Of a stretch of 7,948 bases of DNA, positions 1-6,472 are shown in pieces. The DNA lies in contig JASHUP010000215.1 of assembly GCA_030039915.1 (NCBI GenBank), forward strand, positions 1-7,948. Reading direction: 5' to 3'. A program made the translations under genes and the position numbers. The stretch is from Thermoplasmata archaeon. GTDB lineage: Archaea; Thermoplasmatota; Thermoplasmata; UBA184. How positions within the stretch are numbered: the first letter of the stretch is position 1; each line of letters starts with the position of its first letter. The notes below the pieces were generated by a model. The model made no database searches and had not been told where the DNA came from. It worked only from the letters and a program-made list of their open reading frames with translations.

Positions 1-476
1 TGCGAGATGAGGTTGCGAACTTGCTCGTTCTCCCGGACCACCAGTCCGACGGCGCGCGCGACCTCCTCGACCGTCGGTCCCCTCTCGGGGCGGAGCGCCG
101 GAAGACCCGGCATGACCCGCACGAGGTCGGTGCGACTCACGACCCCGAGCAATTCGCCCCTCCGACCCACGACCGGAGCGCCGCGCATGCCGGTCGCCAG
201 CAATTGCTCGGCGATCTCCGCGAAGGGGGTGGTCGGTAAGATGAGCGGAGGGACCACGAGGAGGTGCTCGACTTTCGTGTCGAGCGACCAGCGGCCCCGG
301 CGGGCGATCGACTCGATCGTGACCATGCCGACGAGCCGCGAGTTGCGGAGTACCGGGACCTCATGGAACCGGTGCGAACGCATCAACCCGAGCGCCTTCG
401 AGATCGGCGCGTCGTGCGGCAACGTCACCGGCCGCGCGGTCATGAGGTCGCTGGCCGTCGGCCAACCCGTGGGCAT
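1..476 (-). CDS. CBS-domain protein, C-terminus cut off by the window edge
   Basis: From an ATG at 476, 158 codons are open down to the window start, so the C-terminus is missing. Two CBS domains are visible. The first spans about residues 7-60: TASDLMT, then a helix, then HEVPVLRNSRLVGMVTIESI. The second spans about residues 70-130: VEHLLVVPP, then RGAPVVGRRGELLGVVSRTDLVR. At about residue 137, PTVEEVARAV starts what looks like a third CBS repeat, so a four-CBS (two Bateman module) protein is likely. CBS pairs usually bind adenine nucleotides or S-adenosylmethionine and regulate a partner; no catalytic domain is seen in the visible part. The start is supported by AGGTG about 9 nt upstream on the minus strand. 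The gene lies 57 bp after the GNAT gene, probably in the same transcript. Ligand and partner cannot be told from the sequence. Confidence 0.85.
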   Translation of the reverse strand, partial: MPTGWPTASDLMTARPVTLPHDAPISKALGLMRSHRFHEVPVLRNSRLVGMVTIESIARRGRWSLDTKVEHLLVVPPLILPTTPFAEIAEQLLATGMRGAPVVGRRGELLGVVSRTDLVRVMPGLPALRPERGPTVEEVARAVGLVVRENEQVRNLIS

Positions 477-533
477 AGGAGGGGGGCACCTAGAGGGGAG
501 GTTTTGAAGCCTGCGGGTCCGCGGCAGTCGACG

Positions 534-1040
534 CTAGGGGAGGTCGCGGGCCATCTGGTACCCGTTCTCCCCGTCCGAATAGTAAGAGCGCAGCAGGTCG
601 ATCACGGAGAACTGATAGCGAGTGTAGAAGCGGATGGCGGTCGCGTTCGACACGCGAACCTCGAGCGTGACACGACGGAACCCGCGCGCCCGGCAGCGGT
701 CGAGGAACGTCGTCATCAACACCGCGCCGATGCCCTGGGTGCGTTCGCGTCGCTCCACGGCGAACATCAGAATCCGCGCCTCTCCGGTGACCTGGTTCAC
801 GCCGAGCAGGAACCCGACCGGCACGTCGGAGGCGTCCGCAGCGACCAGGAACCCGGTCGGCCATTCGGCGGAGAGCGAGCTGTAGAGCGACGGGTCGTAG
901 TGCTCGTGGAGCGCCTCGGCGACGATACTCCCGACGAACGGAACGTCGGGGAGTCGGAACTCGCGCAGCGTCACCGGGGGCCGGACGTCGGGTGCCGGGG
1001 CGTTCGGAGGGCCCATCGCCGAATCAGCGATACATCTCAC
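534..1040 (-). CDS. GNAT-family N-acetyltransferase, RimI/Ard1-like
   Basis: The predicted 168-residue protein is a single GNAT domain that transfers acetyl from acetyl-CoA to an amine. The acetyl-CoA loop is at about residues 96-106, ERRERTQGIGA, matching R/Q-x-x-G-x-G/A. It is followed by the motif LEVRVSNATAIRFYTRYQF at residues 126-144 and a C-terminal YYSDGENGYQMARDL, both typical of RimI and archaeal Ard1 protein N-terminal acetyltransferases. Protein alpha-amino acetylation is therefore the likely activity, though GNAT substrates are hard to predict. The start is uncertain. GTG at 1040 has a purine-rich GGAAGGA about 4 nt upstream and overlaps the PAC2 gene by 17 bp. ATG at 1016 lies 7 bp after the PAC2 stop but has no good ribosome site. 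The GNAT fold begins near residue 23, so both give a whole domain. It is co-directional with the PAC2 gene and probably coupled to it. Confidence 0.88.
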   Translation of the reverse strand: MRCIADSAMGPPNAPAPDVRPPVTLREFRLPDVPFVGSIVAEALHEHYDPSLYSSLSAEWPTGFLVAADASDVPVGFLLGVNQVTGEARILMFAVERRERTQGIGAVLMTTFLDRCRARGFRRVTLEVRVSNATAIRFYTRYQFSVIDLLRSYYSDGENGYQMARDLP

Positions 1041-1800
1041 CCGGTCCTTCCGGCTCGGCGTTCCGCATGCTCGCGAGGGATGCCCGAGTCTGCTGAAGCG
1101 TTTTTCGAACCTCGGATTCGATCTGGCGCGCCTTGTCGCGGAGCGGCTTCGTGTCGAGGACGAGGAGTGGCACGAGCGGATTGATCGTCTCGATCACCTT
1201 GGCCGCGGCCCGTGCGTCGGGGTAATCCTTGTGGGCCTGGGCTACGAGGCAGAGCACGGGGGTCGTACGCGCGATGGCCCCGAGCAGCAGCCCGCCCGCG
1301 AGCCCCGTGACCACGCCGCTCGCCGCATCGAAGCGGTACTTCTCGAGCAGCGGCGCGGCGGCACGGTTCGCCATCGCAACGACCCGAGCGTCGCCGCGTG
1401 CCTCGCCCTCGATCGGCTGGCCCTCGACCGCCACGACCAGCTGCACGCCCTTCTGTTCGACCCAGTCGAGGAGGACCCGTCCGATCGAATTCAGCATCGT
1501 CGGGGGAGGTTGGATGTCGGAGAGCACGACGAGCAACTGATCGCAGGAGCGGTCGACCCCGCAGACGAGCTTGCTCGCGTAGAATCGGACCGGGGCGCTG
1601 ACGATCCCCTCCTCCATGATCACGGTGGGCGGAAACTCCTCGCTGATCATGTACGCGACGAGCGACATGTCGAGGGAATGGACCAAGTACGACGCGGCGA
1701 CCGAGCCGACCAGACCGTGGGTCGGAAAGCCGACCACCATCATCGCGCCTTTCAGCGGTTCGTCCCGCGTGTCGACGATGCGCACGTCCGGCTCGGACAT
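1024..1800 (-). CDS. PAC2-family protein (proteasome assembly chaperone family)
   Basis: The 258-residue protein from ATG 1800 matches the PAC2 family, which includes the eukaryotic proteasome assembly chaperone PAC2 and widespread archaeal proteins annotated by that similarity. Visible landmarks are GFPTHGLVGSVAASYLV at residues 24-40, a SDIQPPP strand-turn at 94-100, a glycine-rich GVVTGLAGGLLLG at 162-174, and the family signature QAHKDYPDARAAAKVIETIN at 188-207. Residues 216-245 are charged and helical, a likely short coiled coil. No enzyme motif is seen. Assistance in proteasome assembly is only inferred from the family; no proteasome gene is in this window. The frame stays open to GTG 1878, but that extension (TASGSQSTLNEAG and on) is low in complexity and runs through the presumed promoter, so ATG 1800 is preferred. 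It is the first gene of the minus-strand operon. Confidence 0.88.
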   Translation of the reverse strand: MSEPDVRIVDTRDEPLKGAMMVVGFPTHGLVGSVAASYLVHSLDMSLVAYMISEEFPPTVIMEEGIVSAPVRFYASKLVCGVDRSCDQLLVVLSDIQPPPTMLNSIGRVLLDWVEQKGVQLVVAVEGQPIEGEARGDARVVAMANRAAAPLLEKYRFDAASGVVTGLAGGLLLGAIARTTPVLCLVAQAHKDYPDARAAAKVIETINPLVPLLVLDTKPLRDKARQIESEVRKTLQQTRASLASMRNAEPEGPGEMYR

Positions 1801-1845
1801 GAGGACCGGTCTACGGCGACCTCGGGTCGAACTGACCCCGGCCTC

Positions 1846-1853
1846 GTTTAAGG
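1846..1853 (-). promoter_or_regulatory. Candidate TATA-like box for the PAC2 operon
   Basis: On the minus strand CCTTAAAC lies about 50 nt ahead of ATG 1800. With the usual archaeal spacing of about 25 nt, transcription would start near 1823 and leave a leader of roughly 23 nt beginning GAGGTC. This is a weak box in GC-rich DNA, supported mainly by its place in a divergent intergenic region. Confidence 0.35.
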
Positions 1854-1887
1854 TGCTTTGGGAACCACTCGCAGTCACCCCGGCTGG

Positions 1888-1909
1888 TTTTTATGGGAGC
1901 CTTTCCCAT
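1888..1909 (+). promoter_or_regulatory. TATA box and overlapping dyad ahead of the sulfosugar cluster
   Basis: TTTTTATG at 1888-1895 is the most AT-rich stretch near here and fits an archaeal TATA box. About 25 nt downstream places the start near 1916, only about 11 nt ahead of ATG 1927, so the first mRNA would be almost leaderless. No ribosome-binding site is seen before that ATG, which agrees. Directly after the T-run is a perfect inverted repeat, ATGGGA (1893-1898) and TCCCAT (1904-1909), with a 5-nt spacer. It lies between the TATA box and the predicted start, where a bound repressor would block initiation. That role is inferred. Confidence 0.55.
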
Positions 1910-1926
1910 GATAGGGCCGCTCCGCC

Positions 1927-3174
1927 ATGAAGGTCCTCGTCACCGGCGTCGATGGGTACTCCGGTTGGCCGCTCGCCCTCCACTTGCTTTCCCGTGGCCA
2001 CGACGTCGTCGGCGTCGATAATTTCGTCACCCGGCGACGTGTGAAGGAGGTCGGTTCTTGGTCCGCGACGCCGATCCCTTCGTTCCCGAACCGGCAGAAA
2101 GCGGTCCGCGAGCTCCTCGGGAAGGAGCTCGGATTCCACCGCGGCGACCTGGGAGACTACGAGTTCGTCCACCGGGTACTGGCCCGCGAGCAACCGGACG
2201 CGGTCGTGCATCTCGCCGAGCAACGGAGCGCGCCGTACTCGATGATCGACGTGCATCACGCGGTCGCGACGCAGGTCGAGAACCTCACCGGCACCCTTCA
2301 TCTCCTCTACGCGATGCGGGACACCTGTCCACGGGCCCACCTCGTCAAGATGGGAACGATGGGCGAATACGGGACGCCGAATGTCGACATTCCCGAAGGG
2401 TCGTTCGAGGTCGAGTTCCGGGGCCGCACGGATTCGCTGCCGTTTCCCCGGCAGGCCGGGTCATGGTACCACTGGAGCAAGGTGTTCGACTCGGGCGACG
2501 TCATGTTCGCTTCCAAGATCTGGGGGCTCGCGGCGACGGACGTCATGCAGGGCGTGATCTACGGCATCCGAACGCCCGAGATCACCGACCATCGCCTGCT
2601 CACGCGATTCGATTTTGACGAAACCTGGGGGACCGCGCTCAACCGGTTCATCGTCCAGGCCGTTCTGCGGCTCCCGATCACGCCCTACGGGAAGGGCGAG
2701 CAGCGTCGGGGCTTCATCGCCCTAGAGGACTCGATGCAGTCGCTTCGGCTCGCGGTGGAGAACCCGCCGGCGGCCGGAGAGTACCGTGTGCTGAACCAGT
2801 TCGATGCGGCCTATTCCGTGAACGAACTCGCCGAGACGACCGCCAAGGTTGCGAAGGAGTTCGGGCTCGACCCGACGATCGAACACCCGGCTGACCCGAG
2901 GGTCGAGGCGGAACAACACTACTACCACCCGCTCCACGACCGCCTCGCCGCGCTGGGGTATCGGCGCAGTCGCGAGCTCGAGGACGTCATTCGGGAGATC
3001 TTCCGCGACCTCCAGCATTACCGGCGTCGGCTCGAGGCGAGACGGCACGTCGTGATGCCGACCGTCCAGTGGAGGGTCGTCGACAGCCGGCCCGCGCTCT
3101 TGGCTCGCTCCGCTCCGTCCGCTCCTCCCTCCACGAGCCCGAACGAATCCACGCCCGAGGGCCCTCCGGCCTGA
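1927..3174 (+). CDS. UDP-sulfoquinovose synthase (SQD1/Agl3-type SDR enzyme)
   Basis: This 415-residue NAD-dependent extended short-chain dehydrogenase should make UDP-sulfoquinovose from UDP-glucose and sulfite. The N-terminal Rossmann motif GVDGYSGWP (residues 7-15) has the SQD1-type GYxGW form. EQRSAPYSMID (98-108), KMGTMGEYGTPNVDIPEG (141-158) and GRTDSLPFP (166-174) closely follow plant SQD1 as I remember it. The catalytic Thr144, Tyr181 and Lys185 (YHWSK) match SQD1 Thr145, Tyr182 and Lys186. NQFDAAYSVNELA (290-302), PRVEAEQHYY (324-333) and the near-terminal VMPTVQW (376-382) are also family-specific. Archaeal Agl3 of Sulfolobus makes the same sugar for its N-glycan. After residue 383 a Pro/Ser-rich tail of about 30 residues has no family counterpart that I know. 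It is the first gene after the TATA box and is followed 7 bp later by the nucleotidyltransferase. Family assignment is very secure; activity is inferred from conserved residues. Confidence 0.95.
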   Translation: MKVLVTGVDGYSGWPLALHLLSRGHDVVGVDNFVTRRRVKEVGSWSATPIPSFPNRQKAVRELLGKELGFHRGDLGDYEFVHRVLAREQPDAVVHLAEQRSAPYSMIDVHHAVATQVENLTGTLHLLYAMRDTCPRAHLVKMGTMGEYGTPNVDIPEGSFEVEFRGRTDSLPFPRQAGSWYHWSKVFDSGDVMFASKIWGLAATDVMQGVIYGIRTPEITDHRLLTRFDFDETWGTALNRFIVQAVLRLPITPYGKGEQRRGFIALEDSMQSLRLAVENPPAAGEYRVLNQFDAAYSVNELAETTAKVAKEFGLDPTIEHPADPRVEAEQHYYHPLHDRLAALGYRRSRELEDVIREIFRDLQHYRRRLEARRHVVMPTVQWRVVDSRPALLARSAPSAPPSTSPNESTPEGPPA

Positions 3175-3181
3175 GGCGTCG

Positions 3182-4072
3182 ATGGAAGCGGTCGTCACCC
3201 TCGCGGGCGAGGGCACTCGCATGCTCCCGTGGAGCCGGGGGCTGAGGAAGGAGTTCCTTCCGCTCTACGATCGGGGGACCAACGGCGAGCCGGTGCTCAA
3301 GCCGGTCGCGCACCTGGTGGTCGAGGAGCTGGTCGCGGCGGGGTCGTTCCATCTCACGATCGTGCATCAGCCGCGGGACGCCGGGGCCGTGCGCCACTAC
3401 TTCACCACCGACCCGACCTTCCTACGACGGCACCGCCGAGTCGGGGATCGGCTTGCCGAGACCCGACGATTCTACGACACGCTCCGGCGCCTCCGTGTCA
3501 GCTTCGTGGTGCAGCCCCGGCCCGCGGGTTTCGGCGACGCGGTCCTCCGGGCCCGCGCGTCGGTCGGGGGCCAGCGGTTCTTCGTCCACGCCGGGGACGC
3601 GATCTTGCTCGAGCCCCACCGGGGCCGCCTCCTCCGGGCGATGGGAGCGTTCCTCGAACGGGACGGGCTCGACGCGGTCCTCCTGGTCCGTAAGGTGGCG
3701 GACCCTCGTCGCTACGGCGTCGTCGAAGGGCACCCCGGCCCGGCCGTGCACGGATTTCGACGGCTCGACGTCACCGGCATGGTGGAGAAGCCGGCGCGTC
3801 CGACCAGCCGCTGGGCGGCGACGGCCGTCTACGCGTTCCATCCGTCGATCTTCGACGCGCTCGCCCGCGTGCGATCGTCGAAGCATCCCGGAGAGCTCGA
3901 GCTCACGGACGGCATTCGACAGGTGCTCGCGAGCGGCGGTCGGGTCGGGAGCTTGATCCTCTCGCCCCGGGACGGTGAGTGGTGGTCCGTCGGTTCCCCG
4001 GAAGGGTTCCGAAGGGCGCTCGCTCGCACGCGAACGGTCGCCGCGCGCTCCGTGGCTCAACCGAACGATTAA
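3182..4072 (+). CDS. GalU-like sugar-1-phosphate nucleotidyltransferase
   Basis: The 296-residue protein matches UTP-glucose-1-phosphate uridylyltransferase along its length. Its nucleotide-binding loop is LAGEGTRMLP with RKEFLPLYD (residues 7-30). Then come QPRPAGFGDAVL (111-122), HAGDAIL (136-142), DPRRYGVVEG (174-183), MVEKP (200-204), GELELTDGI (237-245) and WWSVGSPEGF (267-276), each alignable with an E. coli GalU segment. It likely joins glucose-1-phosphate and UTP to give UDP-glucose, the substrate of the preceding enzyme; another sugar or a deoxynucleotide is possible. Compared with GalU, the GLGHAV motif has Asp instead of His (GFGDAV). The ATG lies 7 bp after the synthase stop, and TGAGG, which includes that TGA, is a ribosome site about 5 nt ahead, so the two are probably coupled. 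The length is close to that of bacterial GalU. Confidence 0.88.
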   Translation: MEAVVTLAGEGTRMLPWSRGLRKEFLPLYDRGTNGEPVLKPVAHLVVEELVAAGSFHLTIVHQPRDAGAVRHYFTTDPTFLRRHRRVGDRLAETRRFYDTLRRLRVSFVVQPRPAGFGDAVLRARASVGGQRFFVHAGDAILLEPHRGRLLRAMGAFLERDGLDAVLLVRKVADPRRYGVVEGHPGPAVHGFRRLDVTGMVEKPARPTSRWAATAVYAFHPSIFDALARVRSSKHPGELELTDGIRQVLASGGRVGSLILSPRDGEWWSVGSPEGFRRALARTRTVAARSVAQPND

Positions 4073-4102
4073 AGCTCGCCCGGGCATTTCCGGGAAAGCT
4101 CG
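4068..4102 (+). promoter_or_regulatory. Direct repeats around a short hairpin, with a weak TATA-like site
   Basis: AAAGCTCG occurs at 4071-4078 and again at 4095-4102, a 24-bp period. Between the copies is a short inverted repeat, CCCGG (4079-4083) and CCGGG (4090-4094). ATTAAAG at 4068-4074, overlapping the nucleotidyltransferase stop codon, could serve as a weak TATA box for the M20 gene, giving a start near 4097. The repeats are real in the sequence; an internal promoter or operator is only a suggestion. Confidence 0.3.
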
Positions 4103-4143
4103 TTCCCCGTTTCGGACCCGAGCGGCGAGAGGATCCTGTTTCG

Positions 4144-5223
4144 ATGAAACGCCAGATGGTGGACATGCTCGCGGAGCTCGTCAAGATCCCGAGCGACCCG
4201 TTCTCCGACAAGCAGGAGGTGCTCGACTACGTCCAGTCGTTCACCGACCAGATCCACATGCGGAATACCCTCTTCGGGGACCCGCAGGCGCCCGCCCTCC
4301 TCGCCGAGTTCGGCCAGAGCGGCGTCGTGCTCTCCGGGCACCTCGATACGCCGCCGGTCGGCGACTACTGGAGCTTCTCGCAGAGCCAGCTCGCGTCCGG
4401 CCGGATGTACGGGCGCGGTGCGGCCGACATGAAAGGTACCGTGGTCGCGATGCTCGACGCGGCCCAGGACCTGGTCGCGCGCAAGATCCCGGTCGTGCTC
4501 GCCTTCACAACGGACGAGGAGACGTCGATGCAGGGCGCGATGGCGCTCGCGAAGACACTTCCCCTGCGGAGAGCGAAAGCGGTCGTCGTGGGGGAGCCGA
4601 CCGGTCTTCGAGTGGCCCACGCCGAGAAGGGCGTCCTCGACCTCGCGATCGAGACCCGCGGCAAGGCCGCCCACGGGGCGATGCCCCATCTCGGCGAGAA
4701 CGCGATCGGCAAGATGATGCGGATCCTGCGGGGTCTCGAATCGTTCAAGGGCCGGATCGCGCACCCGGAGCTCGGCATGGTGACGCTCAACATCGGGACG
4801 TTCGTCGGCGGCACCCGGATCAACGTCGTGCCCAACAAGTGCACGAGCGAGGTCGATATTCGCTTCCCTCCGCCCTATACGCCGGACCAGCTCTATCACG
4901 AGATCGAGGAGCATCTTCGTCGCATCAAGACCCCGTTCACGCTGCGCCGGATCCTGACGATGCCGGCAGTTCAGATCGATCCGAACTCCGAGCACGTGAA
5001 ACTGCTGCGCGACGTCGCCCAGGCGGAGACGACCGTGCTCGTCCACGCTTCCGAGGCCGTTCACTACACGCAGGTGAACCCGCGGGTGGTGATCTTCGGC
5101 GCGGGGGAGGAAGAGCTCTCTCACCAGGCGAACGAGTACGTGAAGATCGAATCCGTCGCCCGGGCGACCGAGGTGTACAAGAAGTACGCTCAACGGCTCG
5201 CGGCGATGCGCACCCTGTCCTAA
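4144..5223 (+). CDS. M20-family zinc hydrolase (ArgE/DapE/LysK type)
   Basis: The 359-residue protein is a di-zinc amidohydrolase of the M20 family, which removes acyl or peptidyl groups from amino compounds. The active site is complete: His66 and Asp68 in GHLDTPP, bridging Asp95 in GRGAADMKG, catalytic Glu125 and ligand Glu126 in TDEETS, Glu151 in GEPTG, and the C-terminal His327 in GEEELSHQANEYV. The dimerisation domain inserts at about residues 165-275 with KAAHGAMPHLGENA. Length and motifs fit desuccinylases, acetylornithine deacetylases and archaeal LysK, which releases lysine or ornithine from the LysW carrier. No LysW gene or amino-acid pathway gene is nearby, so the substrate is open. 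The frame runs upstream to GTG 3979, but that part overlaps the preceding gene. ATG 4144 has GAGAGGA about 10 nt ahead and opens directly into the family N-terminus. It lies 71 bp after the nucleotidyltransferase. Confidence 0.9.
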   Translation: MKRQMVDMLAELVKIPSDPFSDKQEVLDYVQSFTDQIHMRNTLFGDPQAPALLAEFGQSGVVLSGHLDTPPVGDYWSFSQSQLASGRMYGRGAADMKGTVVAMLDAAQDLVARKIPVVLAFTTDEETSMQGAMALAKTLPLRRAKAVVVGEPTGLRVAHAEKGVLDLAIETRGKAAHGAMPHLGENAIGKMMRILRGLESFKGRIAHPELGMVTLNIGTFVGGTRINVVPNKCTSEVDIRFPPPYTPDQLYHEIEEHLRRIKTPFTLRRILTMPAVQIDPNSEHVKLLRDVAQAETTVLVHASEAVHYTQVNPRVVIFGAGEEELSHQANEYVKIESVARATEVYKKYAQRLAAMRTLS

Positions 5224-5224
5224 G

Positions 5225-5258
5225 CGGTCCGGCTTCGCCGAACACCTCGACCGGACCG
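5225..5258 (+). repeat. Inverted repeat between the M20 and first GT4 genes
   Basis: CGGTCCGG (5225-5232) and CCGGACCG (5251-5258) are perfect 8-bp arms around an 18-nt loop, beginning right after the M20 stop codon. In RNA this would form a stable GC-rich stem. No T-run follows, so a classic terminator is not supported; mRNA processing, stabilisation or protein binding are alternatives. Chance is possible in DNA this rich in G and C. Confidence 0.4.
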
Positions 5259-5287
5259 TCAAGTAAGGGGAGCGCTACGCCTTCGCC

Positions 5288-6472
5288 GTGAAGGTCGCGC
5301 AGCTCACGACCCGGTACCCGCCCGCGCCTGGGGGGGTCGAACAGCACGTCGCCGAGCTCGTCCCGCGACTCCGCGCCCGCGGCCACTCGGTCGACGTCTA
5401 CACGAGCGATCTCTACCGCGAGTTTCCGGCGATGCAGCGACTCCCGCCCGAGGTTCCCCGGGAGGAACGAATCGACCAGGGGGCCATCCATCGGCTTCGG
5501 GTCTGGTCGCTCCCGGGCGAGCTCCACTACGTGTTCTTCCGCGGCCTTCCCGAGGCGCTCGCCCGGGACCGACCGGAGGTCGTGCACGCGCACACGTACG
5601 GTACTAACCAGGTCTCCGCCGCGCACCGCTACCACCGGCGGTCCGGGACGCCGTTCGTCCTCACCGCGCACTTTCATCCGATCTGGTCGATCGAAGGCGG
5701 ATGGCTGCGCCATCGCCTGCGCGGCTTCTACGACCGACGCGTGGCGGGCGGGGTCATGCAGGACGCCGCCCGGGTCATCGTTCAGACTCACGAGGAGGAG
5801 CGACTGCTTCGCTCGCTCGGACTCGCCCTTCCACCGGTCGAGATCGTGCCCCCGGGGTACCGACCGTTGCCGGCGCCGGCCGCGGGCCGACCGACGTTCG
5901 CCGAGCAGTACCGTATCCCCGGCCCGTTCGTGCTTTTCGTGGGACGACTTGCCTCGAACAAGGGATTGCTCGAGCTGACCGAAGCCTTCGCGTCCCTTGC
6001 CCGGGTCGACCGATCGTCCCACCTCGTGATCGTGGGGGAGGACGGGGGGATGCGTGCCGCGGTCGAGACGCGCGCCAAGGCCCTCGGGGTCTCCGACCGG
6101 ACCCACCTGGTCGGCCACGTCGACGACGACGCGATGCTCTCCGCGGCCTACCGAGAGGCCCGCCTCACGGTGCTGCCGAGCGAGTACGAGGCGTTCGGGC
6201 TCGTTCTGCTCGAGTCGCTCGCCGCCGGCACTCCGGTCGTGGCCTCTCGCGTGGGAGGGATCCCCGAGTTCGTCGAAGACGGCAAGGCCGGGCTGCTCGT
6301 GCCGCCGAAGTCGCCGACGGCGCTCGCGGTCGCTATGGAGAAGGTCTGGTCGGACCGGGACCTTGCCCGCCGGATGGGCGAGTACGGTCGCGATCACGTG
6401 GTTCCGCGGTACACGTGGGACGGCCTTGCGGACCGTCTCGACGCCGTCTATCGGGAGGTCACGCGGCCGTGA
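5288..6472 (+). CDS. Glycosyltransferase family 4, first of a tandem pair
   Basis: The 394-residue GT-B fold enzyme should transfer a sugar from a nucleotide donor with retention of configuration, acting in the cytosol or on the inner face of the membrane. The acceptor domain starts with MKVAQLTTRYPPAPGGVEQHV, including the GGVE loop typical of GT4. The donor domain begins near residue 213 with FVLFVGRLASNKGLLEL (214-230). The E-x7-E signature is in SEYEAFGLVLLE (Glu301 and Glu309), followed by AAGTPVVASRVGGIPEFV. No membrane segment is seen. The GTG start has no close ribosome site; AAGGGGAG is about 15 nt upstream, so the start is fixed mainly by the family N-terminus. SQD2/SqdX, which moves sulfoquinovose to diacylglycerol, is also a GT4, so a sulfoquinovosyl donor fits the context. 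Donor and acceptor cannot be read from the sequence. Confidence 0.92.
   Translation: MKVAQLTTRYPPAPGGVEQHVAELVPRLRARGHSVDVYTSDLYREFPAMQRLPPEVPREERIDQGAIHRLRVWSLPGELHYVFFRGLPEALARDRPEVVHAHTYGTNQVSAAHRYHRRSGTPFVLTAHFHPIWSIEGGWLRHRLRGFYDRRVAGGVMQDAARVIVQTHEEERLLRSLGLALPPVEIVPPGYRPLPAPAAGRPTFAEQYRIPGPFVLFVGRLASNKGLLELTEAFASLARVDRSSHLVIVGEDGGMRAAVETRAKALGVSDRTHLVGHVDDDAMLSAAYREARLTVLPSEYEAFGLVLLESLAAGTPVVASRVGGIPEFVEDGKAGLLVPPKSPTALAVAMEKVWSDRDLARRMGEYGRDHVVPRYTWDGLADRLDAVYREVTRP

Noticed and set aside
7..507. 166-codon plus-strand frame at the left edge
   Set aside because: The opposite strand encodes a clear CBS-domain protein that is open to the window edge; this frame is Ser/Thr/Arg-rich without motifs.
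264..1184. 306-codon plus-strand frame
   Set aside because: It runs opposite the CBS, GNAT and PAC2 genes, whose minus-strand products all match known families.
5225..5258. Rho-independent-type terminator at the inverted repeat
   Set aside because: No T-run follows the second arm, and archaeal termination depends mainly on T-rich tracts, so it is listed only as a repeat.
4069..5262. 397-codon open frame on the minus strand
   Set aside because: It is antisense to the whole M20 hydrolase, with no recognisable domain and heavy His/Arg/Asp content typical of a shadow frame.
3975..5291. 438-codon plus-strand frame across the M20 gene
   Set aside because: It is an alternative frame of the hydrolase and the end of the nucleotidyltransferase; the translation is Arg/Gly/Pro repeats with no motif.
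4937..6397. 486-codon open frame on the minus strand
   Set aside because: It lies opposite the M20 gene and first GT4, both with clear family motifs. Its translation is low in complexity and rich in Arg, Gly and Pro, the usual result of GC-rich codon bias.
5701..6468. N-terminal extension of the second GT4 protein
   Set aside because: The added 256 residues are a shadow of the first GT4. The family N-terminus begins at GTG 6469 with a good ribosome site.
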